Assembly (NCBI RefSeq): GCF_011397635.1
Contig: NC_064761.1
Coordinates: forward strand, 24,469,643-24,533,642
Direction of reading: 5' to 3'
Source: Epinephelus fuscoguttatus
Lineage: Eukaryota > Chordata > Actinopteri > Perciformes > Serranidae
DNA: 64,000 nt
Shown: in pieces, positions 32,025-43,415 of the stretch
Position numbering within the stretch: the first letter of the stretch is position 1
How the letters are laid out: each line of letters opens with the position of its first letter
Translations under genes and position numbers: made by a program
Notes under the pieces: generated by a model
What the model saw: only the letters and a program-made list of their open reading frames with translations
Database searches by the model: none
What the model was told of the DNA's origin: nothing

Positions 32025-32920
32025 TACGCAGTAACAAAAGGCAGAAACACACATCGACAGGGAACTCATTAACTGTGTGCTCCAATCATAGAGCTGTCCT
32101 AAGTTGCATTGATGGATGACAGCGTATTCAAGTGACTGACGAGCAGTCGAATAGTAATAATATGAATATTGATTGTAAGTGAACAAAATAATAATATATA
32201 TTACCAACAATAACTATTAAAATAGCAGTGACAGAGATCTGCAGTGCAGATGTAATATCACTGTTGCAAATATAATATGATAGAATCTTATCTTATAGAA
32301 TTACTTTAGACTGATCACTGGGTTGATCACCATCTCTGGAGAATTTGGTGAGTGGCGTTTGTTTTATCTCCAAGGTAACGGATATAAAAGCAAGAGGGTC
32401 AAAGTTCAGGGTGTAATGTTATGAGAAAGTAGTATGTCCCGATTGTGTGCATACTGCATGCAACAGTACATACATTTTAAGGGCAGCTGCAGTACCTACT
32501 TAAAATAAAGAGAAAAGGTATGCGATCGGAATGCACCCCAAGATAAAGCACCGGCTCTGCTTGTGAGACATTTCAAGTGCTCTTGGGGTCACTCTGCTGG
32601 TCACAGGAGCCCTAAGCAGCTGCTTGGTTTGCTTATATGTTTGTGCCTGCTCTGTGGAACATTTAGGTATACATACAGACGCATAATGCATTCACTAGAG
32701 GAAAAATCCGGTCAGTTACTCTGAATTAAAGGACTAAAGCGTACGTTTTTTCGGTGCGTTCCATTTCTACTGGGAAGTCAGGATTTCCGAGTTTCCAGTC
32801 GGATATTTCAACTGAAACCACCCTAAAGTCGGATTTCCAACTCGCAAAGTCAGAGAAACCTCACCAGCCCAGACGTCAAAATCCAATATGGTTGCTCTGT
32901 GCATCAACAGTGAATGCTCG

Positions 32921-34422
32921 GGCCTGTTTCAGACAGCTGATTTAACAAACTCTGAGTCAAACCCTTTATTCTGACTTGCCAGAACCCTGCAATTCCAGAA
33001 CAGCTGATCAGACTCAGTTCAATCAACTCTGACTATGTTTACTTTGAGTTCAGCTTTTGCACACAGTGAATAAAAAAAAGTGAGCATTAATGGAGGTCTG
33101 ACACTACAATTCACCATGGCAACATGTAAATAAAAGGCAGAGCCTCCATTTGAATCCAGTAGACATAGAGATAATACTGTGTGTTTATGTGACTGTGCAC
33201 ATTTCTCTTAAAAAAGAGCCGGAGACAGAGCAGGGAAAAGTGTCAATAACTTAACACAACTAAGTTTTATTTAGTGTTGTCCATCCATTCATCATTTAGA
33301 CCTCAGCCCACATTACATTTTAAATCTGTTTGTTCAGCTTTACTCTAACAGGGATGAATCACAGAGCCAAAAACTGAAGATGAAAAACAAAACCTATATA
33401 AATCAAAGACACAGAGACATAACTGTAAGCTCATACTGATCCAGGAATATGTGAATATAGGAATATGTTTGGTGATTTGCACTTCAAAAGGCGTGGAGGT
33501 TAAAATATGTTGAATTTTAAATTTTTGACATCTATTTAGATCTCTGGCTTAGCAGCATTCAGTGACTCAATTTCAGACACTTCAACAAATGTAATTCATT
33601 TAAACAGTCATGGCAATGCTGTTAAAACACATCCAGACTGTATGTAGTCTATTTTTGAAACTCAGTTTCAAACCACATATTTGAGAGTGCACCATAATAC
33701 AGCTCACTTTGAAATATTAACATATAATCTCCAGTATTATTGGAATCATTGAAATATTAACATATAATCTCCAGTATTATTGGAATCATGTGCCATTAGT
33801 GCGACCAATCACATCAAGAGTGACAGAGAGATTTTTTTCATTCATACCGAATTTAAAAATTTATAAATATATATATTTATAGAATCTTCCACTCACATGA
33901 CTGACATGCAGAGGTTTTATTTTATGACTAAATCTTGGAACCCACTGACTATGGTCTGACGACAATAAAGCATAGGCCTACATATGCAGATATCTGTCTA
34001 CAGAGATGAGGGGTAACGTGATGCTGTGTGGTATCTTAATGTGAGTGCGAAACTGTTCAAAGAAATGACTCACAGCTCATTAAAGTGGTAACTTTAGATC
34101 ACCCTGTGTAACAAACTGATATCCAACCAGGATTTTGATGCTGACAGTAAACCTCCGCTGATTAATGTATCTGATAGGAGCTTTGATACGGACTGAATCA
34201 GTTAGGAAATGAAACAGCATGTCGGGCTCTGTTAGAGGGAGTAGACAGTGAGAGGCTCAGGGTTTGTTGAAGAAAACCTGTCGGCAAGTAAGTCAGGTTC
34301 ACAGAGTCAGTTACCATGATAAATGACTCAGAGTTTAGGTTGCCTGTCTTTGTGGGAGTGAAAACCCAGAGTTTCCCTCATCCCAGGGTTAACGAACTAA
34401 ACCTGCTTTCCTAAACAAGGCC
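32921..34422. mobile_element. PIF/Harbinger-like non-autonomous element nested in the outer relic
   Basis: Left terminus GGCCTGTTTCAGACAGC, with the complement of the right terminus reading GGCCTTGTTTAGGAAAGC, both followed by TTTA and later AACCC and CTCTGAGT blocks. This is the arrangement of fish Harbinger MITEs. There is no coding sequence. Confidence 0.5.
33711..33790. repeat. 40-bp perfect tandem duplication
   Basis: Units 33711-33750 and 33751-33790, beginning GAAATATTAACATATAATCT, are identical except for the last base, which suggests a recent slippage or repair event. Confidence 0.95.
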
Positions 34423-34747
34423 TTGTCATGTTGTACTGTTTAAACAATGGCTAACTTGGCTTGAACTGGTATTGCCAACACAACACCTTGGTTTTCTGAC
34501 TTGTTATACTGGAACTCTGACTTTTGAGGTAAATGGAATGCAGCATTAGTGGCATGTAGCAGTAGGGGATGGAAATTACAACCAACTGATACTTTATCCA
34601 TGTGCCAAGCACATAGGAGAACTGTGGGGCCTGACATGAAAACGCACATGGCTCCATCAGAAACTGGCGATTGGTTTGTCTGTTCTGGGGTACTGTAGAA
34701 ACAACAAGGCAGATTTCATGAAACAGGACCCGTTCCATGTGTAGATA

Positions 34748-35019
34748 CAGTACAGGCCAAAAGTTTGGACACACCTTCTCATTCAATGCGTTTTCTTTAT
34801 TTTCATGACTATTTACATTGTATATTCTCACTGAAGGCATCAGAACTATGAATGAACACATGTAGAGTTATGTACTTAACAAAAAAAGGTGAAATAACTG
34901 AAAACATGTTTTATATTCTAGTTTCTTCAAAATAGCCACCCTTTGCTCTGATTACTACTTTGCACACTCTTGGCATTCTCTCCATGAGCTTCAAGAGGTA
35001 GTCACCTGAAATGGTTTTC
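34748..35019 (+). repeat. Left inverted terminal repeat of the Tc1 element
   Basis: About 272 bp that includes the last 36 codons of the transposase. It contains the family signature TTTGGACACACCTTCTCATT. Confidence 0.88.
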
Positions 35020-35963
35020 CAACAGTCTTGAAGGAGTTCCCAGAGGTGTTTAGCACTTGTTGCCCCCTTTGCCTTCACTCTGCGGTCCAGCTCACCCCAA
35101 ACCATCTCGATTGGGTTCAGGTCCGGTGACTGTGGAGGCCAGGTCATCTGCTGCAGCACTCCATCACTCTCCTTCTTGGTCAAATAGCCCTTACACAGCC
35201 TGGAGGTGTGTTTGGGGTCATTGTCCTGTTGAAAAATAAATGATCGTCCAACGAAACGCAAACCGGATGGGATGGCATGTCGCTGCAGGATGCTGTGGTA
35301 GCCATGCTGGTTCAGTGTGCCTTCAATTTTGAATAAATCCCCAACAGTGTCACCAGCAAAACATCCCCACACCATCACACCTCCTCCTCCATGCTTCACA
35401 GTGGGAACCAGGCATGTGGAATCCATCCGTTCACCTTTTCTGCATCTCACAAAGACACGCCGGTTGGAACCAAAGATCTCAAATCTGGACTCATCAGACC
35501 AAAGCACAGATTTCCACTGGTCTGATGTCCATTCCTTGTGTTTCTTGGCCCAAACAAATCTCTTCTGCTTGTTGCCTCTCCTTAGCAGTGGTTTCCTAGC
35601 AGCTATTTGACCATGAAGGCCTGATTCGCGCAGTCTCCTCTTAACAGTTGTTCTAGAGATGGGTCTGCTGCTAGAACTCTGTGTGGCATTCATCTGGTCT
35701 CTGATCTGAGCTGCTGTTAACTTGCAATTTCTGAGGCTGGTGACTCGGATGAACTTATCCTCAGAAGCAGAGGTGACTCTTGGTCTTCCTTTCCTGGGTG
35801 GGTCCTCATGTGTGCCAGTTTCGTTGTAGCGCTTGATGGTTTTTGCGACTCCACTTGGGGACACATTTAAAGTTTTTGCAATTTTCCGGGCTGACTGACC
35901 TTCATTTCTTAAAGTAATGATGGCCACTCATTTTTCTTTAGTTAGCTGATTGGTTCTTGCCAT
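34911..35963 (-). pseudogene. Tc1 transposase with one premature stop
   Basis: DDE transposase that excises and inserts the element at TA sites. The frame is open for 338 codons from 35927 (GTG) to 34911. N-terminal paired-like helix-turn-helix (ARKIAKTLNVSPSGVAKTIK, GRPRVTSASED) is followed by the catalytic domain: first Asp in WSDESRFEIFGSNRR, second in FQQDNDPKHTS, and Glu in SPDLNPIEMVWGELDRR. The normal start is ATG at 35963-35961 (MARTNQLTKEK), but the twelfth codon, 35930-35928, is TGA, where related proteins usually have arginine. A C-to-T change at a CpG explains it. The catalytic residues are all present, so the copy has died recently. Confidence 0.93.
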
Positions 35964-36109
35964 AATATGAATTTTAACAGTTGTCCAATAGGGCTGTCGG
36001 CTGTGTATTAACCTGACTTCTGCACAACACAACCGATGGTCCCAACCCCATTGATAAAGCAAGAAATTCCACTAATTAACCCTGATAAGGCACACCTGTG
36101 AAGTGGAAA

Positions 36110-36363
36110 CCATTTCAGGTGACTACCTCTTGAAGCTCATGGAGAGAATGCCAAGAGTGTGCAAAGCAGTAATCAGAGCAAAGGGTGGCTATTTTGAAGA
36201 AACTAGAATATAAAACATGTTTTCAGTTATTTCACCTTTTTTTGTTAAGTACATAACTCCACATGTGTTCATTCATAGTTTTGATGCCTTCAGTGAGAAT
36301 CTACATGAAAATAAAGAAAACGCATTGAATGAGAAGGTGTGTCCAAACTTTTGGCCTGTACTG
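36110..36363 (-). repeat. Right inverted terminal repeat of the Tc1 element
   Basis: About 254 bp, complementary to the left repeat. On the plus strand it can be read as a mirror copy of the transposase C-terminus (LLKLMERMPRVCKAVIRAKG and on, to a stop). Confidence 0.88.
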
Positions 36364-36984
36364 TATAAACAGCTCATTCTAAAGTAAAGAAGACTAGTAA
36401 TTTTTATAATAATATCACACCAGAAACAAACCAGGGCCACCACTTTTTATTGGACCAAGGTTTGGCTGTTTGGTCTGGATCGTGGTCTGGGGGAGTTTTC
36501 ACACCTGTGATTTTGGTGAGAGGTCCAAAAGTTAAGTAGGTAGATGTAGAAGAAGCGGTAGTTTCAGGTGATAATGAGCTAAAGAAACATAGTCATGAAT
36601 ATTATATTCCATTTTTGGAGATATATTTAACCCTCTGTTCTTTGTCAAATTAGAAACTTCTCCACACAAGGGAAATGTTTTGCAGATGGTTATGAGACAG
36701 GAGTCGACAAAAGTATGAACTTACTAGAAGTCTGAACTTATTGTCCCATTAGCACCTACGCTAGAGCTTGAAGAGCATTTTATTAGCTCTTTATGTAATA
36801 AAACAGTGTGACATTACAGTCCTGAGAACAAAATGCCAGAGGGGAATAAACAGCCCAGTGCAGAGAAACCAGAGATAATCTTGAAGAGCTGTTGTCACAG
36901 TTTAACAAGGAACTCAGCAGTGTCCAGTCATCCCAGTTAAATTTACCAGAGGTTTGTGCTGTCTCATGTGTTTTGCTGCCACAG

Positions 36985-37080
36985 AGGAAATAACACGATG
37001 GAAACATCAGTGGACTTTATAACAGCAGGAATGGACCAGACGGAATCGCTCCCAAGTGACCATCGTCATGCCAGGAGGTG
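36985..37080 (+). other. Candidate exon with start codon, plus strand, unidentified gene
   Basis: A good acceptor (TTTTGCTGCCACAG) is followed by an ATG at 36998 in ideal context (A at -3, G at +4), 27 open codons (METSVDFITAGMDQTESLPS and on) and a consensus donor GTAAGT at 37081. A possible next exon at 38465-38536 keeps the frame only if the donor at 37078 is used. I do not recognise the peptide. Confidence 0.25.
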
Positions 37081-38464
37081 GTAAGTTTAAAAACACAAGC
37101 TGAATTTACCAGTCCTGTGGAGACCTTTTAGAGTGATTGTAAGTAATGTGTGACCATAAAACAGACTGAGGGAATGTAGTTACTCTGCTAAAATGTCATG
37201 TTTACTCTGTCTCAATTTAAAGATACAATCACTCAGTTGTTTTGGTAGTACTTTTGTTTTATATCATGGCCACTAAAAATCAGTATCCTGAAGGTATAAC
37301 CACACACAACACAAGTATTGTCTGAATATTAAACTTTTCATGAGGACAAAAACACTGAGGCTCAGTTATAGAGCCTGGAGATGTGTAACCAATAGCAGCA
37401 ACCACTAGCTGCAATTTGGACCATACACATTACATTTTACATGTATATGGCTTTTGTGCGAATCTGGGTCTCCATATTAACTAACAACAGGAGGAGGAAA
37501 GGCGTCCTCTGATACATGTTAGCTACTGTGAAGCTGGTAGCCTGCAGCTTGGAGGACAGCTATAGGGTAAAAGTGACTTGAAATGCAACCACAACACCAC
37601 CGAAATAAAGAGATAAGGAATGCAACACAATTTCAAAATTTGTTAGGATCTTGAAACTCGTAGTAAAGTCTTGTAAACTGTTCTTTTGCTTGTTAGCTAG
37701 ATGTTGACAAGCGACAACTAGGCAGGAACTGTGAAAGTGTCCCCAGTCACTTCCTGTTTACTATTTAGTGTCCAAATGTTGCCTCGTGTGAAATTGTTGC
37801 CCTATATAGTCCTCTCAAAATTTCCCGCAATGGGCCTTTTTGATGAAAGACATTTTGGCATGACACAGAAGGAGAACTACAGGTGTAAGTAATTACATAG
37901 TTTATATTTAAATTAATTGTCCTGGTATTGTGAATGATGTCATCACTTCCATGATTTAGTAATGTGGGACATTACACCTGTCTGTGATTACGCAAACTTG
38001 TCTAAATGTGTCTAAAATCACAATTTACTACTGATTTTATCTATTGAATGTTGATTCTAGAGGGAGTGCTTATTTTTTATGAAATTTAGAATATAAAAGC
38101 AGGATCAAAACTCGTTCTAATTAAATTAATGATATGTTTTATTTGCTGTCATATGGCATTTTGTTGGCTAGCGGCTTTGCTTTGGGTGGTTCTTTGACTG
38201 CTCTCTGTTTTACAGCAAGTTAACTCTCGTAGATAAAACCCTCCATTGTTTTAAAAAAATGCATTGCAGGTATTGTGTATCTGCAGTCAACGAACATGAA
38301 ACATCTAACGTGACATTCAAACACCTTCTAGTTCGACCTTAAGTTTAGTAAAACCGCTTTATTGTCACTGCTGTAGATGTGAAGGCAGACAGGAACTCGT
38401 GATGTTCAAGTGTTGTTTGCTGCAAGTGTGTCTGAACCACCCACACACTCTGTTGTTCCTGTAG

Positions 38465-38536
38465 ATTTAGAGATGGAGTGAAAAAGGAGGGGTTTGGCTC
38501 TCTGTTCAAGCAGCTGCCTGGTGGTCAGGAGTCAGG
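38465..38536 (+). other. Candidate following exon, plus strand
   Basis: Acceptor TTGTTCCTGTAG and 72 bases open in one frame (FRDGVKKEGFGSLFKQLPGG), then GTTAGG as a mediocre donor. Joined to 36985-37077 it continues an open frame; joined to 36985-37080 it meets a stop at once. Confidence 0.18.
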
Positions 38537-38599
38537 TTAGGGTCTGCTTCCTCCCACATCCGGACAATGGGAACAGAGCACCAGACAGCATTTCCTCCT

Positions 38600-41500
38600 C
38601 AGCTTGCGAGTGTGCCACATGACCGTCATATGGAGTGTGTACGGCCTGATTGTTATATAACTTAGTCTAAATACTAATGGTTTTCAGCCTTCAGTTTTAC
38701 TGTGTTTTTGACCTTGATGAACTTTTGATTTAAATGTTCCAGTAGAGGTAGTTCAGATAAATTTGACTATACTTACAATGAAGTAAAAGTCTGTAAGTTT
38801 TGCCTTTTTTTTCATATATTGCCACCAAGGACAGATTGCGACCAATTCTATGCAGCACTTACAGTGTAATATAATAAATCAAATATTCAGCAGTTCTGAA
38901 ATTTAATGCATTTGCGTATGGATGATTTTGAATAGTAATAACTGGACTGTCAAAACTTTTATCCACAGTTTTTTTCAAACCGGTTTTCATACACATACAA
39001 AAAGCCTGCATGCTATTTACAGACAAATATGACCGCCGAGCTGCCAGTATACAAGCAAGCGATTCTACAGCCGAGTTAAGCTTAAGAGATGCACGGCTTT
39101 CGAGACCACACACGTCCATTTGTTACACCAGAGCGTTCAAGGCCACCGTTGCTGCTATTGCTAAATTGTTTCTAGAGTCAAAGTGGATGTCCCAGGAAAT
39201 ATCTGACAGGTTTTAATAACACACTTGAAACCACTTGGCGTAATTGTAAAAGTAATTGGATGGGTCGCCAGATCAAAGTTCCTGTGTGTGACTATGACGG
39301 AGTGGAATGGGGGTTAGTTGTCTTGGTCTGCAGTTTGGACATGTGGTGTACAGTGCAATTGACCAATACAAAGTCCATAATGAAAAGGTGCTCTCTTTCA
39401 CTTAGTTGAACGGAGGACTGCAGTTCATTTATATTAATAATAAAAAAAAAGAAAGTGGCTCAATGTTATTTTTTTCTTTCCTTCCTTGAAGCAGCCTAAC
39501 TTTACTTTGACAGGGGGGTCAGAATCGAGTTGGTATAGAGTGAATGACACTGGTAAGCTTTGCAAGTACAAAGTCATGCAAGAGCATTCCTTCAAGTTCT
39601 GAATTCAGAACTTTTTATATCTGTTTCACTGTCATGTTGTATAAGACTCCCTTATCAACATACAATATTCATCTCTGGGTAATAATATATTAACTAAATG
39701 CCAAATGACGTCGTTCCTTGCAGGAGGAGAACGTCTAATGAGGCAACAAGGCAACAAATATAATGTTAATCAGACTCAGTCACACACGTGTGCTCTGTCA
39801 GAAACACTCTTTACTCACCCTACTTACGATAGCTTTACTGGATATGCTCAGATTCTATTCATATATGAAATATCATGTCTTTCATGTTGTTGTTTATCTA
39901 TAGTCAGGCAAAACATATCTGGTTGCCTTACACATATTTAGCGTGAGTCAGTGGCTTGTGGGTCAGTTCTACCTTTTTATTTATTTTCTATCCAAATCAG
40001 TCACAGCAGCAGCAACCCACGTGTGTTGATCACATTGTTGTTCAGAGTGGGGTCAAATCAGTGTAATTAGCTGTGAAGCTGTAAATTATGTTCAGGAAAT
40101 GGGACATACAGAACATTAACGTCTGCACTGCCGAGATATTGCAGAGCCCCCTGGATGTCACATGGCAGAGCAAAGTAGTGACTTGGTAAACTGAGCACTA
40201 GTTTTGGAATTTATGCTCAACAATTGAACTGTAAGGAGAAAAATACAGTATTTATATGGAAGTTAGGAACTCACAATCATGTGTCCTTGTGGAGACAACA
40301 AGACTTCCTAAATCAGTGACTAGATTTTAGAATAAAAGTGTGTGAATGTTATGTGTTTCTATAGTTACTGAACGTGCTTTTATTTGGTGCTTATTAATCC
40401 TCTCCACTAAATGACACCAGGGCTGAAGGGCATAGTGTGCAGGATTTCCCTAAAAAAAAAACAATATATAGACTCACATAAAAGTAATCATTCTCAGTCA
40501 TTAATTAGCAGTGCGTGGAGGTGTATTTATCTACAGAGAACCTGTCCTCTGTATTGTCTTTATGTTCTTCTAATATTAGTTTGTTTGGGACGTTTCTGGG
40601 TGTTAAACTTTGGGTAGTTGTGTAGTCCCTAGCTGATAGGAACTTTCTGCTGCTGTGTGGTTGTGAGCTACAGGTGTGTGTATCTGTTTGATCAAGGTTG
40701 AGGTTGGGCCAAATACATACAGAGCAGGGAAGCTAAGCAGGCATGATGAAGCCTGCGCTTAAGCTGAATTCACGCAAAATCTGGCAATGCAGCACCTTCC
40801 TGCAGGGTTGTGCAGAGGTGTGGGCGTTTTTATTTGTGCTTAAGACTGTAACCATTGTGGAACAATCAGAAAATAACTTTTTATTCTTTGACTAATGGCT
40901 TTGTTCTCATTAACTCTGTTCACCCCTTCCTAGCCTGCTTGACCACCACTGCTCTCTCAATCTCATTGAGTCGAGGAGGAATGAGAATTTACCAGTCAGA
41001 GCTACAGTTCCCGTTAAAGCACAAAAATGTCATTTATTTTCTTTGCTTCCAAATAAGTGTTGTATTCCAGAGAGCTCTGTACACATAGATTTCAACATCA
41101 ATATTTTTTTTTGACCATGTGATTCTGAGGGACCTCCCTCATCACTTAGCTTTCACATCAGTTATGTTGTTCCATATCAGAGTACACCTGCATCATTATC
41201 TATGTCACAGTTGTTTTTGTTGTCACTACAGTGTAGAAAAGAGTGCCAATCACAAGTTCCCAAGCCCATATAATGAAGCTGACATTCGCATTATGCTTAC
41301 CATGGTTTATAGTCTGGAGACAATGTCAAGAACAACCACTCGCCTGCCTTTCTACAGTATCACCCACGCCCATGCTGTTCAGAGGATGAGATGGAACCTG
41401 CATGGCACATACGCAGATTTTGGAAGAGGCGGGCGAAGTTGAGAAATGCCTTTGCAACTCTATTCACCTGCTCCTACGATAAAAAGCGGTCCACTTCCGT

Positions 41501-42640
41501 GTTTTGGTACAGTTGGTTTCTACGCTTGATGCAAACTATACTCGAATACACATTAGCCATAGTGGAGGTCACCTTTTCAAGTGGACATAGGTATGGATTG
41601 ACACACAGTGCCCATTTATGGTTCACACTAGTCAAACGAACTGGACTTTGTGGTCAAATGTACTCACATTCAGGTCCGTGTTCCTGATGAGAAAGTTTCC
41701 CCTTTGTCTTTCTGTTTCTTGAACATGAATTGATGAGGACAGACCATTTACTTAAAATTATTGGGGGTTACATATTTCTTTGTCTTCCCTGAAAATAGCC
41801 AAATAATTAAATTCATGCAAGAGAATAAAAAGGTCTTTCAAAATCATACATTTATTATTATTTTTTAATAAAATTAGTCCTGGCTCAGAGCTTGTAAAAA
41901 AAACTAGCAGGGGATACTACTAAAGTGAAAAGTTAATGTTAAACTGCCTAGTTTGGTGCTCAAAGTGAAATATACTTAACTGGGGTGAAACCCTTGTGCA
42001 GTTGCATATATGAAATAGACTTTGTTCTGTGCCAATTCTGCGTCTGGACTTGAATTGGAAAAAGGAGCAATTTCTCCAAAGATCGGGTGCAATTTACAAA
42101 TGAATTTCCTTCACGCACGACTGCTTCATAAAGGAATTTGTCCTGACTCAGATTGAACACAGTTGAATGATCCTATCCATATTCCCGACTTCTTTACAAG
42201 ACAATGTTTTCCATTTTCTCGAACACAGAAGTCTAAAATTTCCATGTTCTCAGGTGCAACAAGTGTTACTGATTGGGCTTTTTTTTCTGCCACCAACCTC
42301 TTGTTAGGTTACCAACTGGAACAAAATGACAGTGGAAAGAGCTCGTGCTCTTTCAAGGATAAAGGGGACCCTATTGGGGTGACAAAGCTTTACACTGCCA
42401 CTTTTCACTACTGCACAAAGTAAGATGATCAGTATTGCTTTTATATTAAGTTTTTCAACTGTATTCAAATAGGAATAATTGCTGAATAGTCACGGAAACT
42501 GATCATATTGAAATCATTATGGAAAATGCATTTCCATGATTCCTCCCAGTAGGTTACGTCTAAACAATATAAAAAAATCTGCTTTTTTATTCTCTTTTCT
42601 TTGCATCTTTTAATCTATATACGTAAAAAAGGGCTTCAAC
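38600..42640. other. Non-coding stretch, no gene seen
   Basis: A+T-rich DNA with only scattered short frames. A stretch near 40735-40850 has DNA-repeat character. No exon pattern or recognised family. Confidence 0.5.
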
Positions 42641-42659
42641 CTTTATTTTATTTTCATTT

Positions 42660-42990
42660 TCAATTATTTTGTTCAGTATTTTCTCAATGAATGGATTGAT
42701 CCTTTGGTCTAAAATGTGTTTTACTTTTAAAAAAAATACCATCAAAAGTTCAGAGAGCCCATGGTATTATCTTCAATTGGCTTATTTGTACTAACTGCCA
42801 AAACTCAAAGATATTCATTTTACAGTTAAATAAAACAGAAGAAAGCAGCAAATCCTCACATTGAGAGAATGTTTTCCAGTTTAAAGTAGTAAAATTCTTG
42901 AACAATAAATCAGTTATCAAAATTTTTACCTATTAATTTTTGACTGACAAATCATTTCCGCTCTGATGTACATTTAGAAATTGTTATTTC
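42660..42990 (+). repeat. Diverged copy of the palindromic fish repeat
   Basis: TTTGGTCTAAAATGTG, AAACTCAAAGATATTCATTTT and CAGTTATCAAAATTTTTACC follow the order of the copy at 16836-17145, strongly decayed. Confidence 0.45.
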
Positions 42991-43006
42991 TATTTTTTCT
43001 GACTCT

Positions 43007-43131
43007 TAATTTTCAGCATTTTATTCGTACATGACATGCATCGACCCTCAAAGCCCATATCAGTTCTGAAGTTGTGGATGAAATTACGTGCTCATATTCT
43101 AATTTTGTATCTACATTATGTGGCATACTTA
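43007..43131 (+). repeat. Direct repeat, copy A
   Basis: About 125 bp containing CATCGACCCTCAAAGCCCAT and GTTGTGGATGAAATTACGTG. It recurs at 43292-43415. Confidence 0.85.
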
Positions 43132-43291
43132 TGCTGCTGGGACGCAAGCTGTAGCTTAATCAATTCCTGCTGGGTCGCCTGGGCGAGGTTGTATGATGTT
43201 GCGAGACCTGAAACATCCAATGAACCCAGGATACATCACTGATGATGCATCCCAGCGCATCCATTTTTTTTCTTCTATTTTTTATAATTGT

Positions 43292-43415
43292 TAATTTTCA
43301 GTATTTGATGTATACATGGCATGTATCGACCCTCAAAGCCAATATCAGTCATGAAGTTGTGAATGAAATTACATGCTCATATTATAGTTTTATTTTTACA
43401 TTATGCAGCATACTT
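43292..43415 (+). repeat. Direct repeat, copy B
   Basis: Matches 43007-43131 at most positions (TATCGACCCTCAAAGCCAAT, GTTGTGAATGAAATTACATG). Copy A keeps CpG bases that are TG or CA here, as expected for CpG decay. Confidence 0.85.

Larger units (their letters stand above)
31480..32030. promoter_or_regulatory. CpG-rich promoter-like island
   Basis: This segment is much richer in CpG than its surroundings. It has a perfect NRF1 palindrome GCGCATGCGC (31491-31500), a perfect YY1 initiator-type site AACATGGCGAC (31804-31814) and a GC box GGGGGAGGCGGGGGCG near 31950. A splice donor CAG-GTAGGT follows 31719 on the plus strand. These are marks of a TATA-less vertebrate promoter, possibly bidirectional. 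The gene it serves is not identified. Confidence 0.6.
32752..34543. mobile_element. Outer DNA-transposon relic with inverted ends
   Basis: The left end GCGTTCCATTTCTACTGG and GAAGTCAGGATTTCC is matched by the complement of the right end, GCATTCCATTTACCTC and AAAGTCAGAGTTCC. The interior is interrupted by a second element at 32921-34422. No transposase frame survives. Confidence 0.5.
34746..36365 (-). mobile_element. Tc1-like transposon, nearly complete
   Basis: A TA dinucleotide flanks each end. The termini begin CAGTACAGGCCAAAAGTTTG on both sides. The inverted repeats are long, 34748 to about 35019 and about 36110 to 36363, differing mainly by an indel of about 18 bp. The single transposase gene runs on the minus strand. 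The ends and protein belong to a Tc1 group widespread in teleosts. Confidence 0.95.

Noticed and set aside
34911..35927. Calling the Tc1 transposase a functional gene starting at GTG 35927
   Set aside because: Vertebrate genes do not normally start at GTG, the codon just before is an in-frame stop, and the true family start lies 12 codons upstream at 35963.
41119..41442. 107-codon plus-strand frame
   Set aside because: No recognisable family, no consistent splice or promoter signals. Probably chance.
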